A stretch of DNA of 64,000 bases from the NCBI GenBank assembly GCA_045586385.1, contig JAZNAE010000026.1, positions 1 through 64,000 on the forward strand, written 5' to 3'. Below the pieces are notes generated by a model, which did no database searches, had not been told where the DNA came from, and saw nothing but the letters and a program-made list of their open reading frames with translations. Within the stretch, counting starts at the first letter, position 1; every line of letters begins with the position of its first letter. Source of the stretch: Suilimivivens sp045586385. Lineage in GTDB: Bacteria; Bacillota; Clostridia; Lachnospirales; Lachnospiraceae. This document shows, piece after piece, positions 34,513-43,771 of this stretch. A program made the position numbers and the translations under genes.

Positions 34513-37170
34513 CTATTTCTTAAGCTGTGCAAGTCTTTCCTTAACCTGCTCCATCATCTGGGTATATTTTTCAAGCTTCGCTCTCTCTTCAGCAACCTTT
34601 GCTTCCGGTGCCTTAGACATGAACTTCTCATTATTTAACATACCGTTTACACGGGCAAGCTCACCCATAAGCTTCTTCTCCTCTTTTTCGAGACGTTCAA
34701 TTTCCTGACTAAGGTCAACAAGCTCTGCAAAAGGAATATAAAGGGTTGCGTTTGCAATCACAACGGAAACCGCATCCTCAGCAATACCTGCTTTATCTTT
34801 CTGAACGGAAACCTCTGATGCATAAGCAAGGGATGCAAAGAACAGCTTACCTTCCGTGAAAGCATTCATAATATCTTCGTTTTCACTTACCACATAAACA
34901 AATGCTTTTCTGCTGGGTGCAACATTCATTTCGGTACGGACATTACGGATACCTCTTACCGCTTCCTTGATGATTTCAATGTCTTTTTCTTCTTTTGCAA
35001 AATTCCACTCATCCTTGTACTCAGGCCACTTGGAAATCATGATGGATTCCTCTTCGGACTGCAGTGTACAGAAAATTTCCTCTGTAATAAAAGGCATATA
35101 AGGATGAAGCAGCTTTAAGGCATCAATCAGTACTGTCTTTAAGGTCCAAAGAGCTGCGTCCTTGCTTGCCTGGTTATCAGAATTATAAAGACGGGGTTTT
35201 ACCATCTCAATATACCAATCACAGAACTCATCCCAAATAAAGTCATAAACCTTGGAAACTGCAATACCAAGCTCGAAGCTGTCCATATTGTCGGTTACAT
35301 CTTTGGCAAGTGTATTTAACTTGGAAAGAATCCACTTATCAACCGGCTCAAGTGCAGGATTTTCTACACGAAGTCCGGCTTCAGGCATATTCATCATGAT
35401 GAAACGGGAAGCGTTCCAAATCTTGTTTGCAAAGTTTCTGCTTGCTTCTACTCTCTCGTAGTAGAAACGCATATCATTACCGGGCGCATTACCGGTAACC
35501 AAGGTCAGACGAAGGGCATCGGCACCATACTGCTCAATAATTTCAAGTGGATCAATACCGTTACCTAAAGACTTACTCATCTTACGTCCCTGGGAATCCC
35601 TTACAAGTCCGTGGAATAATACTGTCTTAAAGGGCTTTTCTCCCATCTGCTCAAATCCCGAGAAAATCATACGGATAACCCAGAAGAAAATAATATCATA
35701 CCCGGTTACCAGAACATCGGTGGGATAGAAATATTTCAAATCTTCTGTCATCTCCGGCCAGCCAAGTGTTGAGAACGGCCAAAGTGCTGAAGAAAACCAT
35801 GTATCAAGCGTATCGGGATCCTGCTCTAAATGAGTACCGCCACACTTAGGACATTTATCCGGTGCTGTTGCGGAAACAATGGTTTCACCGCAAGAACAGT
35901 AATATGCAGGAATTCTGTGTCCCCACCAAAGCTGTCTACTGATACACCAGTCGCGGATATTGTCTGTCCAGTTAAAGTAGGTCTTTTCCATACGCTTAGG
36001 TATCAGCTGGATATCCCCTGACTTCACTGCTTCTATCGCAGGCTTAATCAACTCATCCATCTTTACAAACCACTGTTGTTTAATCATAGGCTCGATGGTA
36101 GTCTTACATCGGTCATGGGTACCAACATTATGGCTATAATCTTCAATGCGAACAAGAAGACCCATTTCATCAAGTTCTTTTACGATAGCCTTTCTTGCCA
36201 CGTAACGGTCCATACCGCAGAACTTACCACCGTTTTCATTAATGGTGGCATCATCATTCATAATATTAATTTCAGGCAGATTATGACGCTTACCAACCTC
36301 AAAGTCGTTAGGATCATGGGCAGGTGTAATCTTAACAACACCGGTACCAAATTCCATATCAACATAAGAGTCCGCAACAACGGGAAGTTCTCTGTTAATG
36401 ATGGGCAGCATCAGTTTTTTGCCAATCATATCTTTATATCTGTCATCTTCTGGATTTACCGCTACCGCAGTATCACCAAGCATGGTTTCCGGTCTGGTGG
36501 TTGCAAATTCGATAAAGCGGGTAGTGCTTACACTGCCGTCATCCTCAATCATGGGATATTTAATATGCCAAAAATGACCTGCCTGCTCTTCATACTCTAC
36601 TTCCGCATCGGAGATGGATGTATTACAAACAGGACACCAGTTGATGATACGGCTTCCCTTGTAAATCCAACCTTTTTCATGCATCTTGCAGAACACTTCG
36701 GTTACGGCCTTGTTACAGCCTTCGTCCATGGTAAAACGCTCTCTGTCCCAATCACAGGAAGAACCAAGTTTTTTAAGCTGGCTGATAATACGTCCGCCGT
36801 ATTCTCTCTTCCAGTCCCATGCTCTCTCAAGAAAACCTTCTCTGCCAAGATCTTCTTTGCTGATTCCTTCTTCCTTCATCTTTTCGATAATCTTAACCTC
36901 TGTTGCAATACTTGCATGGTCCGTACCGGGCTGCCAAAGGGCATTATATCCCTGCATTCTCTTATAACGGATCAAAATATCCTGCATGGTATTGTCAAGG
37001 GCATGTCCCATGTGAAGCTGTCCTGTAATATTTGGGGGCGGAATCACAATGGTAAAGGGTGTTTTGGAATGATCTACTTCTGCATGAAAATACTTCTTTT
37101 CAAGCCATTTTTCATAAAGTCGGTCTTCAAGACCTTTGGGATCATAAGTTTTTGCGAGTTCTTTGCTCAT
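34513..37170 (-). CDS. valS: valyl-tRNA synthetase
   Basis: 885-residue class I synthetase. HIGH-type motif in PPNITGQLHMGHALDN near residue 50, editing domain, a zinc-type Cys cluster (YYCSCG, CPKCGG) near residue 435, KMSKS motif GRKMSKSLGNG near 527, anticodon-binding domain, and the C-terminal coiled coil typical of ValRS. Controlled by a T-box leader immediately upstream, so uncharged tRNA-Val should raise expression of valS, folC and the two genes after it. Confidence 0.97.
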   Translation of the reverse strand: MSKELAKTYDPKGLEDRLYEKWLEKKYFHAEVDHSKTPFTIVIPPPNITGQLHMGHALDNTMQDILIRYKRMQGYNALWQPGTDHASIATEVKIIEKMKEEGISKEDLGREGFLERAWDWKREYGGRIISQLKKLGSSCDWDRERFTMDEGCNKAVTEVFCKMHEKGWIYKGSRIINWCPVCNTSISDAEVEYEEQAGHFWHIKYPMIEDDGSVSTTRFIEFATTRPETMLGDTAVAVNPEDDRYKDMIGKKLMLPIINRELPVVADSYVDMEFGTGVVKITPAHDPNDFEVGKRHNLPEINIMNDDATINENGGKFCGMDRYVARKAIVKELDEMGLLVRIEDYSHNVGTHDRCKTTIEPMIKQQWFVKMDELIKPAIEAVKSGDIQLIPKRMEKTYFNWTDNIRDWCISRQLWWGHRIPAYYCSCGETIVSATAPDKCPKCGGTHLEQDPDTLDTWFSSALWPFSTLGWPEMTEDLKYFYPTDVLVTGYDIIFFWVIRMIFSGFEQMGEKPFKTVLFHGLVRDSQGRKMSKSLGNGIDPLEIIEQYGADALRLTLVTGNAPGNDMRFYYERVEASRNFANKIWNASRFIMMNMPEAGLRVENPALEPVDKWILSKLNTLAKDVTDNMDSFELGIAVSKVYDFIWDEFCDWYIEMVKPRLYNSDNQASKDAALWTLKTVLIDALKLLHPYMPFITEEIFCTLQSEEESIMISKWPEYKDEWNFAKEEKDIEIIKEAVRGIRNVRTEMNVAPSRKAFVYVVSENEDIMNAFTEGKLFFASLAYASEVSVQKDKAGIAEDAVSVVIANATLYIPFAELVDLSQEIERLEKEEKKLMGELARVNGMLNNEKFMSKAPEAKVAEERAKLEKYTQMMEQVKERLAQLKK

Positions 37171-37218
37171 GTTTGCTAATCTCCTTTTCTATTTTACAAT
37201 CGGTACGCTGTGATGAAC

Positions 37219-37505
37219 AAAAAAATACCCTTCACAGACGTATCATCTGTGAAGGGCGTTATATACGCGGTACCACCTTCATTTATCACTCAGTGACTTC
37301 AGCAAATCATCATTGCATAAAATCCTATCCTATAACGGGGATAAATCGTGAACACCTACTGAAAATTAATCGTTCAGCATTCCGGCTCCAAAGCTACCTT
37401 CCATATCCCTCTACCGAAAACCTCACAGCACTGCAGATGACTCTGCAGGGTTTACTCTCTGACGACGGGGTATATGTACTCCTCTTTTTCAACGCCTTTC
37501 TTCTT
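37219..37505 (-). promoter_or_regulatory. T-box riboswitch of valS
   Basis: Minus-strand leader with the T-box core AAGGTGGTACCGCG (37266-37279) followed by an intrinsic terminator: CCCTTCACAGA, 7-nt loop, TCTGTGAAGGG (37228-37256) and a T-tract (37219-37226). Upstream bases form the expected Stem I region with AGAGAGTA and a distal GGTAGCTTTGGAGC segment; GUA at 37395-37397 is a possible valine specifier but was not proved by folding. Confidence 0.92.
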
Positions 37506-37516
37506 TAATTATTATC

Positions 37517-37545
37517 ATATTAGTCGGCTTTTCTTTGTTTGTCAA
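37517..37545 (-). promoter_or_regulatory. sigma-A promoter of the valS T-box transcript
   Basis: Minus strand TTGACA (37540-37545), 17-bp spacer, TAATAT (37517-37522). The TGA stop codon of the upstream hybrid kinase lies inside the -35 box. Confidence 0.6.
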
Positions 37546-40040
37546 GATGATTTCCTTAAATACTCTCTTGCTTCCTCTACCGTCAAATCATATAATTTCA
37601 TTATTTCATTATGATTTTCTTTCACGTAATCATAATCACCCTGCTTGCCGGCTTTTTCCTGCTTCGCCGCCATGGTCGAAACCGTTTTTCCTCCGATACT
37701 TAAAGATGATGACTTAAGTGCATGGACATAAACTATGTACTTTTCGTAATCCTGCGCAGAAAAACTCTCTTCCAACTGTCTCTTCTTCTCTTCCTTTAAG
37801 TCACAGAACATCTTGAGCATTTCACAGTAAATTTCATTGCTGTTACCACAATATTGCATTCCTATCGAAACCTGCAAATAATTTTCTTTTACATCTTCCT
37901 GCCTTATTTCTGTTGTTACTGCATCTGTTTTTTCTGTTTCTTTTTCCTTCGCATGTCCCTTGCATACTTTTTCAGGTGGCAAATGCTTAATCAACATCTC
38001 TTCAAGCATTTTTCCCTCAATAGGTTTACCCAGATAATCATCAAATCCTTCTTTTAAATATACATCACGGATTCCCGGCATAACATTGGCTGTTAATACA
38101 ATCACCGGAGTGCTTAAACACAGACTGTCTGCCATAAGTTTTGAGCGTTTCAAGGTTTCTATACCATCCATCTCGGGCATCATATGGTCAAGCAAAATCA
38201 CATCATATCTCTGTTTTTTTACCAACAACAGACATTCAATACCGCTTTTGCAAAGAGTAACCTTCATCATCGTCTTTTTTAGGAGATTTTCTACAACTGC
38301 AAGATTGATTTCGTTGTCATCTACCACCAGGACATGTGCATCGGGTGCAGTGAAACTTTCATGGTAGGTTGCTACATCCACCCTTCCTTTTAAATATTTA
38401 TTATTAAAGTCACCTATCACATCATCCCCCACTATCTTTTGGAATAATGTAATTGTAAAAACAGAGCCTTCGCCAAAAACGCTCTCCACTTTAATGGTTC
38501 CGTTCATTTGCTTTATCAATCTGTCAGTAATTGCGAGTCCCAAACCGGTACCTTGGATATGACGGTTATCTTTTATATCTAACCTCTCAAATCCCTCAAA
38601 CAATTTACTTACATCTTCTTTTTTAATCCCCATGCCCGTATCTGCCACAGAAATGGTTAACAGAACCACATCGTTTTCCTGTGCAAAACTTTCCACCTTT
38701 AAAGATACGGTTCCTTTTTGTGTATACTTTACTGCATTACTTAACAGATTTAAAATAATCTGATGAATCTTCAGAGAGTCACCATACAATTGATTTGGTG
38801 TTTCCGGGTATACATCCACCTCTACAGAAAGTGCTTTTTTATCTGCCATCTCCTGTATCATGCTAAGCACATCACTCAACATCGAATCCAAATCATATTT
38901 TTCTTCCACGATTTCCATTTTTCCCGCTTCAATTTTGGCAAAATCCAAAATATCATTCACCAAAGTAAGCAGTGTATGACCGGCATGTTTAATATTAAGT
39001 GCATATTGCCTGATATCCTCATCTTTACATTCCCTGAGAATCATTTCATTCATTCCGGATATTGCGTTAATCGGTGTTCTGATTTCGTGGGACATATTTG
39101 CCATGAAATCATTTTTGGCACGATTGGACATTTCCGCAATTTCTTTTGCCGCACGCAGTTCTTCACTCTCCCTTGCTTTTTCCTGTGCACTAAAGAAATA
39201 GAAAACGATAATCCCGAACAATACCAGGAGCAAACCAAACACCCAGAAAATCAATGCGAATATACCATCAATTCCATTTGTTACGGATTCTTTCGGTACC
39301 ACACCTACAACATAAAATTCTGTATCTTCAATTTCCGATACAAAATAGAAATAATCTCCTCTGTACGTTGCTGCTGAAATTGACGTATCCAGTTTCGTAC
39401 GAATACTTTCGAATGCATCGTCAGCTTCCTTTGTTTCAAACAAATTTGTATACTGTTCATCCTTAAGAGAATAAATTGACTGACCGCTTTTTGACGCAAT
39501 AATCACTTTCTCTTCTCCTGCATAACTGTTCATCACAATGGATGTATCTAATAATTCCGGTGCAAACAACTCATATAAAACATATTTTATATTTTTGTCG
39601 TGAAATACAGGTGTACTAAGCAGCATTCCTTTTTCTTTGTCATAACAAACTCCACCGTTGCCGCGAAAAGACTCCTGTATGCTCGGAAAAGCAGCATACT
39701 CAATGCCTTCCCCGTAAACCGTATTACCACCTACACCGACAATTCCGTACTGAACACCTTCTGTTTGATTTTCCAATGCCTTCCTGATTCTTGCCAGGCT
39801 TTCTTCATCAAGCTGCTCCCATTCGATGTAGTCCGCTATGCTTTGCATCCTATGCAGTTCCATGGTGAACTTTGCACTGTATATTCCTGCAAAGGATTCT
39901 GCCTGTGCTGCCACCTGCTTTTCCATATATTCATTCATAATACTGTGCAATCTAAAATGCATCAGCATACCAATACTTCCTATAACCAAAACAAACAGGA
40001 ACACGCTTAGTATTTGCTTCTTACTAACCTTCATCATCAT
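37542..40040 (-). CDS. hybrid sensor histidine kinase (CACHE-HisKA-HATPase-REC-HPt)
   Basis: 832 residues. Two membrane helices (about 9-27 and 262-285) flank a 230-residue extracytoplasmic sensor of double-CACHE appearance. Then HisKA with MSHEIRTPINAISG near 318, HATPase with NLLSNAVKYT, ISVADTGMGI and GTGLGLAITDRL, a receiver domain with VILLDHMMPEMDG (about 575-690), and a C-terminal HPt with VHALKSSSLSIGG near 775. Start has three consecutive ATG; the second (40037) has best spacing to GGAG. It overlaps the preceding BMP-like gene by 14-17 bp. No DNA-binding output domain, so the phosphorelay probably ends on another receiver such as the REC-GGDEF protein of the same operon. Confidence 0.93.
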   Translation of the reverse strand: MMMKVSKKQILSVFLFVLVIGSIGMLMHFRLHSIMNEYMEKQVAAQAESFAGIYSAKFTMELHRMQSIADYIEWEQLDEESLARIRKALENQTEGVQYGIVGVGGNTVYGEGIEYAAFPSIQESFRGNGGVCYDKEKGMLLSTPVFHDKNIKYVLYELFAPELLDTSIVMNSYAGEEKVIIASKSGQSIYSLKDEQYTNLFETKEADDAFESIRTKLDTSISAATYRGDYFYFVSEIEDTEFYVVGVVPKESVTNGIDGIFALIFWVFGLLLVLFGIIVFYFFSAQEKARESEELRAAKEIAEMSNRAKNDFMANMSHEIRTPINAISGMNEMILRECKDEDIRQYALNIKHAGHTLLTLVNDILDFAKIEAGKMEIVEEKYDLDSMLSDVLSMIQEMADKKALSVEVDVYPETPNQLYGDSLKIHQIILNLLSNAVKYTQKGTVSLKVESFAQENDVVLLTISVADTGMGIKKEDVSKLFEGFERLDIKDNRHIQGTGLGLAITDRLIKQMNGTIKVESVFGEGSVFTITLFQKIVGDDVIGDFNNKYLKGRVDVATYHESFTAPDAHVLVVDDNEINLAVVENLLKKTMMKVTLCKSGIECLLLVKKQRYDVILLDHMMPEMDGIETLKRSKLMADSLCLSTPVIVLTANVMPGIRDVYLKEGFDDYLGKPIEGKMLEEMLIKHLPPEKVCKGHAKEKETEKTDAVTTEIRQEDVKENYLQVSIGMQYCGNSNEIYCEMLKMFCDLKEEKKRQLEESFSAQDYEKYIVYVHALKSSSLSIGGKTVSTMAAKQEKAGKQGDYDYVKENHNEIMKLYDLTVEEAREYLRKSS

Positions 40041-41130
40041 AAAACTCCACGCCCTCTACAAACCAATCATGTTGCTCTAACAATAGTTCATCACTAATTA
40101 TTTCATTTTCACCGCATCTGAGAGTCCCTTCCGTGTCATAAATCACACCTGAAAAAACATCATGTCCCGAAAGAATTTCTGCTTTGGCCTTTTCAACCAC
40201 ATGACGCATCTCTTTTGTAACCTCAGAAGAATAATTGGATAAATAAACAGCTTCCTTTTCCAGTCCTATCCAATAATTTGCCTGCGAATTCCCTCTCTCC
40301 TTCCTATATTCTCTGATTAATTCCTTATATACCGGATACCAATCAAATACCGCAGAGGTCAGATGTTTCTCTGAATAATTAATATATGGCTTGTGATATC
40401 CTATGGAAAATACACCGGCCTCTTCTGCTACCTGTATTACATAATTCTGATTTTGGTGGTAAGTCAGCACATCAGCTCCGGCCTGCTCTATCAGTGTCTT
40501 TGCAGCAGCCTTTTCAGCCGCTTCATCATCCCACTTTCCTGTCCAATGCACTAAAACTTTGGCATCTTCATTTACCATTTGTACACCTAGTGTAAATGCA
40601 TTAATGCCTCTATTTACTTCATTATTTGGCATAGCTGCCACATAACCGATTACGTCACTATCCGTCTTCATACCGGCAATTATTCCGGACAAGTATCTCA
40701 CCTGATATATTCTTGCAAAGTAAGAAGTCAGATTTGACTCATGATATTCGGAAGAGTTCCCATAAAAAACAATTTCCGGATATTCTGATACAGTATCACT
40801 TACCTCCTCCGAGTATCCGTAACTGCTTAATATAATCATTCCTGCCCCTTCATCTGCAAGTTCCTGTATTGCCTGTTCACATTGCCCTGTAAATTCATGT
40901 ATGTTTTCTTTACAAATCAACTGTACACCATATGTTTCACAGGCTTTTTCTATTGCCTTATATTGCATTTCATTCCATCCGCTTTCCGTCTTTTCGCCGG
41001 ACATAATAAAACCCACTTTAATCTCAGATTCTTTTTTTATACCAAACAAAAAAATAATCCCGAAAATAAGTACAACAACTATAGCTCCGGATAACAGCAA
41101 AAACGGATTCTTCCAATCCTTATTCTTCAT
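40024..41130 (-). CDS. membrane-tethered BMP/PnrA-like binding protein (copy 2)
   Basis: 368 residues. An uncleaved N-terminal membrane helix (about 12-32; no lipobox) followed by a periplasmic-binding fold like the basic membrane protein / purine nucleoside receptor family: KVGFIMSGEKTESGWNEMQY, ILSSYGYSE, RYLSGIIAGM, EVNRGINAFTLGV and SIGYH are typical. It would bind a ligand at the cell surface. It overlaps the copy upstream by 11 bp and the kinase gene downstream. No permease or ATPase is near, so a sensory role is likely. Confidence 0.85.
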   Translation of the reverse strand: MKNKDWKNPFLLLSGAIVVVLIFGIIFLFGIKKESEIKVGFIMSGEKTESGWNEMQYKAIEKACETYGVQLICKENIHEFTGQCEQAIQELADEGAGMIILSSYGYSEEVSDTVSEYPEIVFYGNSSEYHESNLTSYFARIYQVRYLSGIIAGMKTDSDVIGYVAAMPNNEVNRGINAFTLGVQMVNEDAKVLVHWTGKWDDEAAEKAAAKTLIEQAGADVLTYHQNQNYVIQVAEEAGVFSIGYHKPYINYSEKHLTSAVFDWYPVYKELIREYRKERGNSQANYWIGLEKEAVYLSNYSSEVTKEMRHVVEKAKAEILSGHDVFSGVIYDTEGTLRCGENEIISDELLLEQHDWFVEGVEFYDDEG

Positions 41131-42217
41131 TCAGTACGACTCCCTTCACATACCAGTTAAATTCATTCAGCATAGAGTAATCTGACATACTTTCCTTCTC
41201 CGGAACACGTATCTTTCCTGTATTATCTTCAATGGGACCATAAAACACATCAAAGGTTCCGCTTTGAAGCTTTATCATCTCTTCTTCTACTACCTCGGCA
41301 ATACCCGGTTTTACATTTGCAGTAAATGGGGCCATGGAAATCAAATTGCTTTCAGCTCCCAGCCAATAGTGTTTTCCCACAAACTTATCTTGTAAGCAAG
41401 CACGGATATGGGGTTCATAAAAATTCTGCCACTGCCAAACCGGTGCTGTCAGATAAGAATTTGGATACTTGTCACTGTTATCGATATTGTATCCGATTGA
41501 CCATATTCCCTGTTCTTCTGCCACTTCCAAAGGTTCATTTGAATCGGAATGCATGGCAAGCACATCAATATCCTCATCTGTCAGCAGTTTTTCCGCCGCC
41601 TGCCTGCTCATCGCATCATCTGTCCATGAACCACTCCACTGTACATAAACCTTTGCTTCCGGATTTACTTCACGTACACCCAGCGTAAATGCATTAATAC
41701 CTCTGTTTACTTCATCGATGGGAAATGCCGCCACATACCCGATTTTATTTGTCTGTGTCTGCATTCCTGCCACAATACCGCTCAAAAAGCGCATCTGATA
41801 TATTCTACCGAAATAAGTGGTTAAATTATCTCCCTCACCGGTTCCTGTTGCATGAAAAAAATAAATATCCGGATATTGTTCTGAAAGCTGCATTACAGCA
41901 TCTCCGTATCCGAAAGAATTGCATATAATAATCTTACATCCATCTTCAATCAAGTGCTTAATTGTATCTCCGCATTCTGTACCCTCCGGTACATTTTCCA
42001 TACATATAACCCGGATATTCAATTTTTCTTCACAACCAATCAATCCCTCATAATGAGACTCACCCCAGTTATCATCCATTTTGCTTCCATTTAATATAAG
42101 GCCTACTTTTGTTACTTCTTTCGTGATTTCTGTCTCTTCTTCATCCTTTGAAATCAAAAAAATTCCCAATATAATAATTGCAAAAATAATTCCTGCTATT
42201 ATGGAAAACCTTTTCAT
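41120..42217 (-). CDS. membrane-tethered BMP/PnrA-like binding protein (copy 1)
   Basis: 365 residues, a clear paralogue of the next gene: VGLILNGSKMDDNWGESHYE, CNSFGYGD, RFLSGIVAGM, EVNRGINAFTLGV and SIGYN align directly. N-terminal membrane helix (about 4-22), no lipoprotein Cys. The ligand contacts differ between copies (for example HSDSNEP against HQNQNYV), so they may bind different ligands. It starts ten bp after the REC-GGDEF stop. Confidence 0.85.
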   Translation of the reverse strand: MKRFSIIAGIIFAIIILGIFLISKDEEETEITKEVTKVGLILNGSKMDDNWGESHYEGLIGCEEKLNIRVICMENVPEGTECGDTIKHLIEDGCKIIICNSFGYGDAVMQLSEQYPDIYFFHATGTGEGDNLTTYFGRIYQMRFLSGIVAGMQTQTNKIGYVAAFPIDEVNRGINAFTLGVREVNPEAKVYVQWSGSWTDDAMSRQAAEKLLTDEDIDVLAMHSDSNEPLEVAEEQGIWSIGYNIDNSDKYPNSYLTAPVWQWQNFYEPHIRACLQDKFVGKHYWLGAESNLISMAPFTANVKPGIAEVVEEEMIKLQSGTFDVFYGPIEDNTGKIRVPEKESMSDYSMLNEFNWYVKGVVLNEE

Positions 42218-42226
42218 ATCTGCTCC

Positions 42227-43600
42227 TTACTTTATCCCCGGACGCATTGCCTGAATATCATATGTCAATTCTATTTTATCCTGCCCGTAAGTCTGATAAA
42301 ATTTCTCAACAACCCTCTCTACCACCATCATTCCGTTTGAAGTATCAGCATCCATCAAAATCAAAACATACTGTCTGCTGCTGTATTCAGTTCCCACATC
42401 CACTGCCCGCAAAGATTCCTTTACTGCAATCTGCAGGGCATTCATTGCTTTTTCGATTTCTTCCAACAAAAATTCTGTCTCGTCCTTTACACACAATGTA
42501 AGCAAAACGGTCTGTACCATCTGCTGCTTTCTTTCCACACAGCGAAGTACAAAGTCATATATCTTTCGAAATTCCCCGTAAGAAACTTGAAACGCACCTT
42601 TTTTCATGTCTGCATGTCCCTCTATTAAATCACGGACATTATTCAAGTCTACCGTTGTGCTGCAAAGTTCAAAGTACCCACTTTTCTCATCTTCAAAGAA
42701 ATGGTAAGAATTCTTCCCCTTATTCTTAATATAGTAAAGTGCTTTGTCTGCATTTTTATATAATGCTTCAAAAGTTTTTCCGTCCGTGGGACAACCGGCA
42801 ATACCGATGGAAATAGAAACCTCTTCCAGTGCATAAGTCTCCCTGAATTTTTCCAGAAATGTATTAATAATAGACCGTGCTTTTTCCAAGGCTACCTCAC
42901 GGGTGGTCATATCCATAAAGAATATAACAAATTCGTCTCCGCCAAGTCTTCCTACAATATCTACCTTCCTAGTATTATCCCGTAATATATCCGCAAACAA
43001 CTGAAGTGTTTTATCCCCGGCAATATGTCCTAATGTATCATTGACCTTCTTAAAATTGTCAATATCCATAATGAACATAGTACCTACATGATTTTCTGCA
43101 ATCAATTCCGCAATCTTACGTTCTATGTAGCTCCTGTTAAAAACTCCTGTTAAGGAATCAGTAATAGATATCCTTGTCACATCCTCAATCTGTTTTTCCT
43201 TTTGTACCAGCTGTACTTCCAAAGCTTCTCTCAGTTCACGAAGTTCGAAAATTCTTCCGATACGGCTTTGCATCACTATCGGAACAAAAGGCTTAATGAT
43301 AAAATCATCTGCCCCCATTTCCAAACACTTTGCCTCTGTTTCCGGTTCAGAATCTGCCGTCAGAAAAACAATCGGTATCTCCTTATAACGGTCGTCCGCT
43401 TTCATGATTCTTGCCACTTCCATGCCGTCAATCCCCGGCATCTCAATGTCCAATAAAATCATATCCGGTATTTCTTCTTCCAAACATTGTAATGCTTCTT
43501 CACCGGATGTTGCACTGGTCACTTCATACTCTCCGGAAAGAGCATGCTTTTCCAAAGCAAGATTCATGATTTCATCATCGACTATAAGTATCTTTTTCAT
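42227..43600 (-). CDS. response regulator with GGDEF diguanylate cyclase domain
   Basis: 457 residues. Receiver domain (1-120; ILIVDDE, phospho-Asp in MILLDIEMPG, Lys in DFIIKPF). A GGDEF domain (about 150-305) has an intact RLGGDEF and an inhibitory RxxD (RKVD) five residues before GGDEF, so it should make c-di-GMP with feedback control. The last 150 residues resemble a degenerate second GGDEF-like domain (VGTEYSSRQYVLILM). ATG 43600 follows GGAGAGAAGG. First gene of the BMP-kinase operon and the likely output. Confidence 0.9.
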   Translation of the reverse strand: MKKILIVDDEIMNLALEKHALSGEYEVTSATSGEEALQCLEEEIPDMILLDIEMPGIDGMEVARIMKADDRYKEIPIVFLTADSEPETEAKCLEMGADDFIIKPFVPIVMQSRIGRIFELRELREALEVQLVQKEKQIEDVTRISITDSLTGVFNRSYIERKIAELIAENHVGTMFIMDIDNFKKVNDTLGHIAGDKTLQLFADILRDNTRKVDIVGRLGGDEFVIFFMDMTTREVALEKARSIINTFLEKFRETYALEEVSISIGIAGCPTDGKTFEALYKNADKALYYIKNKGKNSYHFFEDEKSGYFELCSTTVDLNNVRDLIEGHADMKKGAFQVSYGEFRKIYDFVLRCVERKQQMVQTVLLTLCVKDETEFLLEEIEKAMNALQIAVKESLRAVDVGTEYSSRQYVLILMDADTSNGMMVVERVVEKFYQTYGQDKIELTYDIQAMRPGIK

Positions 43601-43652
43601 TGCCTTCTCTCCATATTTTAATGTTGCTTCCCCCAAATTGCCGTTCACTCAA

Positions 43653-43661
43653 ATTGTATCA
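43653..43661 (-). promoter_or_regulatory. putative extended -10 promoter of the BMP-kinase operon
   Basis: Minus strand TGATACAAT: TACAAT with extended TG, about 53 bp before the REC-GGDEF start. No good -35. Confidence 0.4.
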
Positions 43662-43703
43662 TAAATTGTCAAAAAATAAATCCCAATTATGCATGACTAT
43701 ATG

Positions 43704-43737
43704 GAATCGTTCCCCGCAATTTTACGGGGAACGATTC
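43704..43737 (-). terminator. perfect 13-bp hairpin after the surface protein gene
   Basis: GAATCGTTCCCCG, 8-nt loop, CGGGGAACGATTC. It lies 35 bp beyond the stop codon. Neither side has a T-tract, so it may protect the mRNA 3' end or act with a factor rather than as a simple intrinsic terminator. Confidence 0.55.
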
Positions 43738-43771
43738 TTGAAATAGATAATGAATTTGGAGATTGTATTAA

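Noticed and set aside
36076..37179. 367-codon plus-strand frame opposite valS
   Set aside because: Lies wholly antisense to a clear valS; low-complexity translation with no family motif and no SD.
38763..39377. 204-codon plus-strand frame opposite the hybrid kinase
   Set aside because: Antisense shadow of a well-supported kinase; Phe/Ile/His-rich translation typical of shadows.
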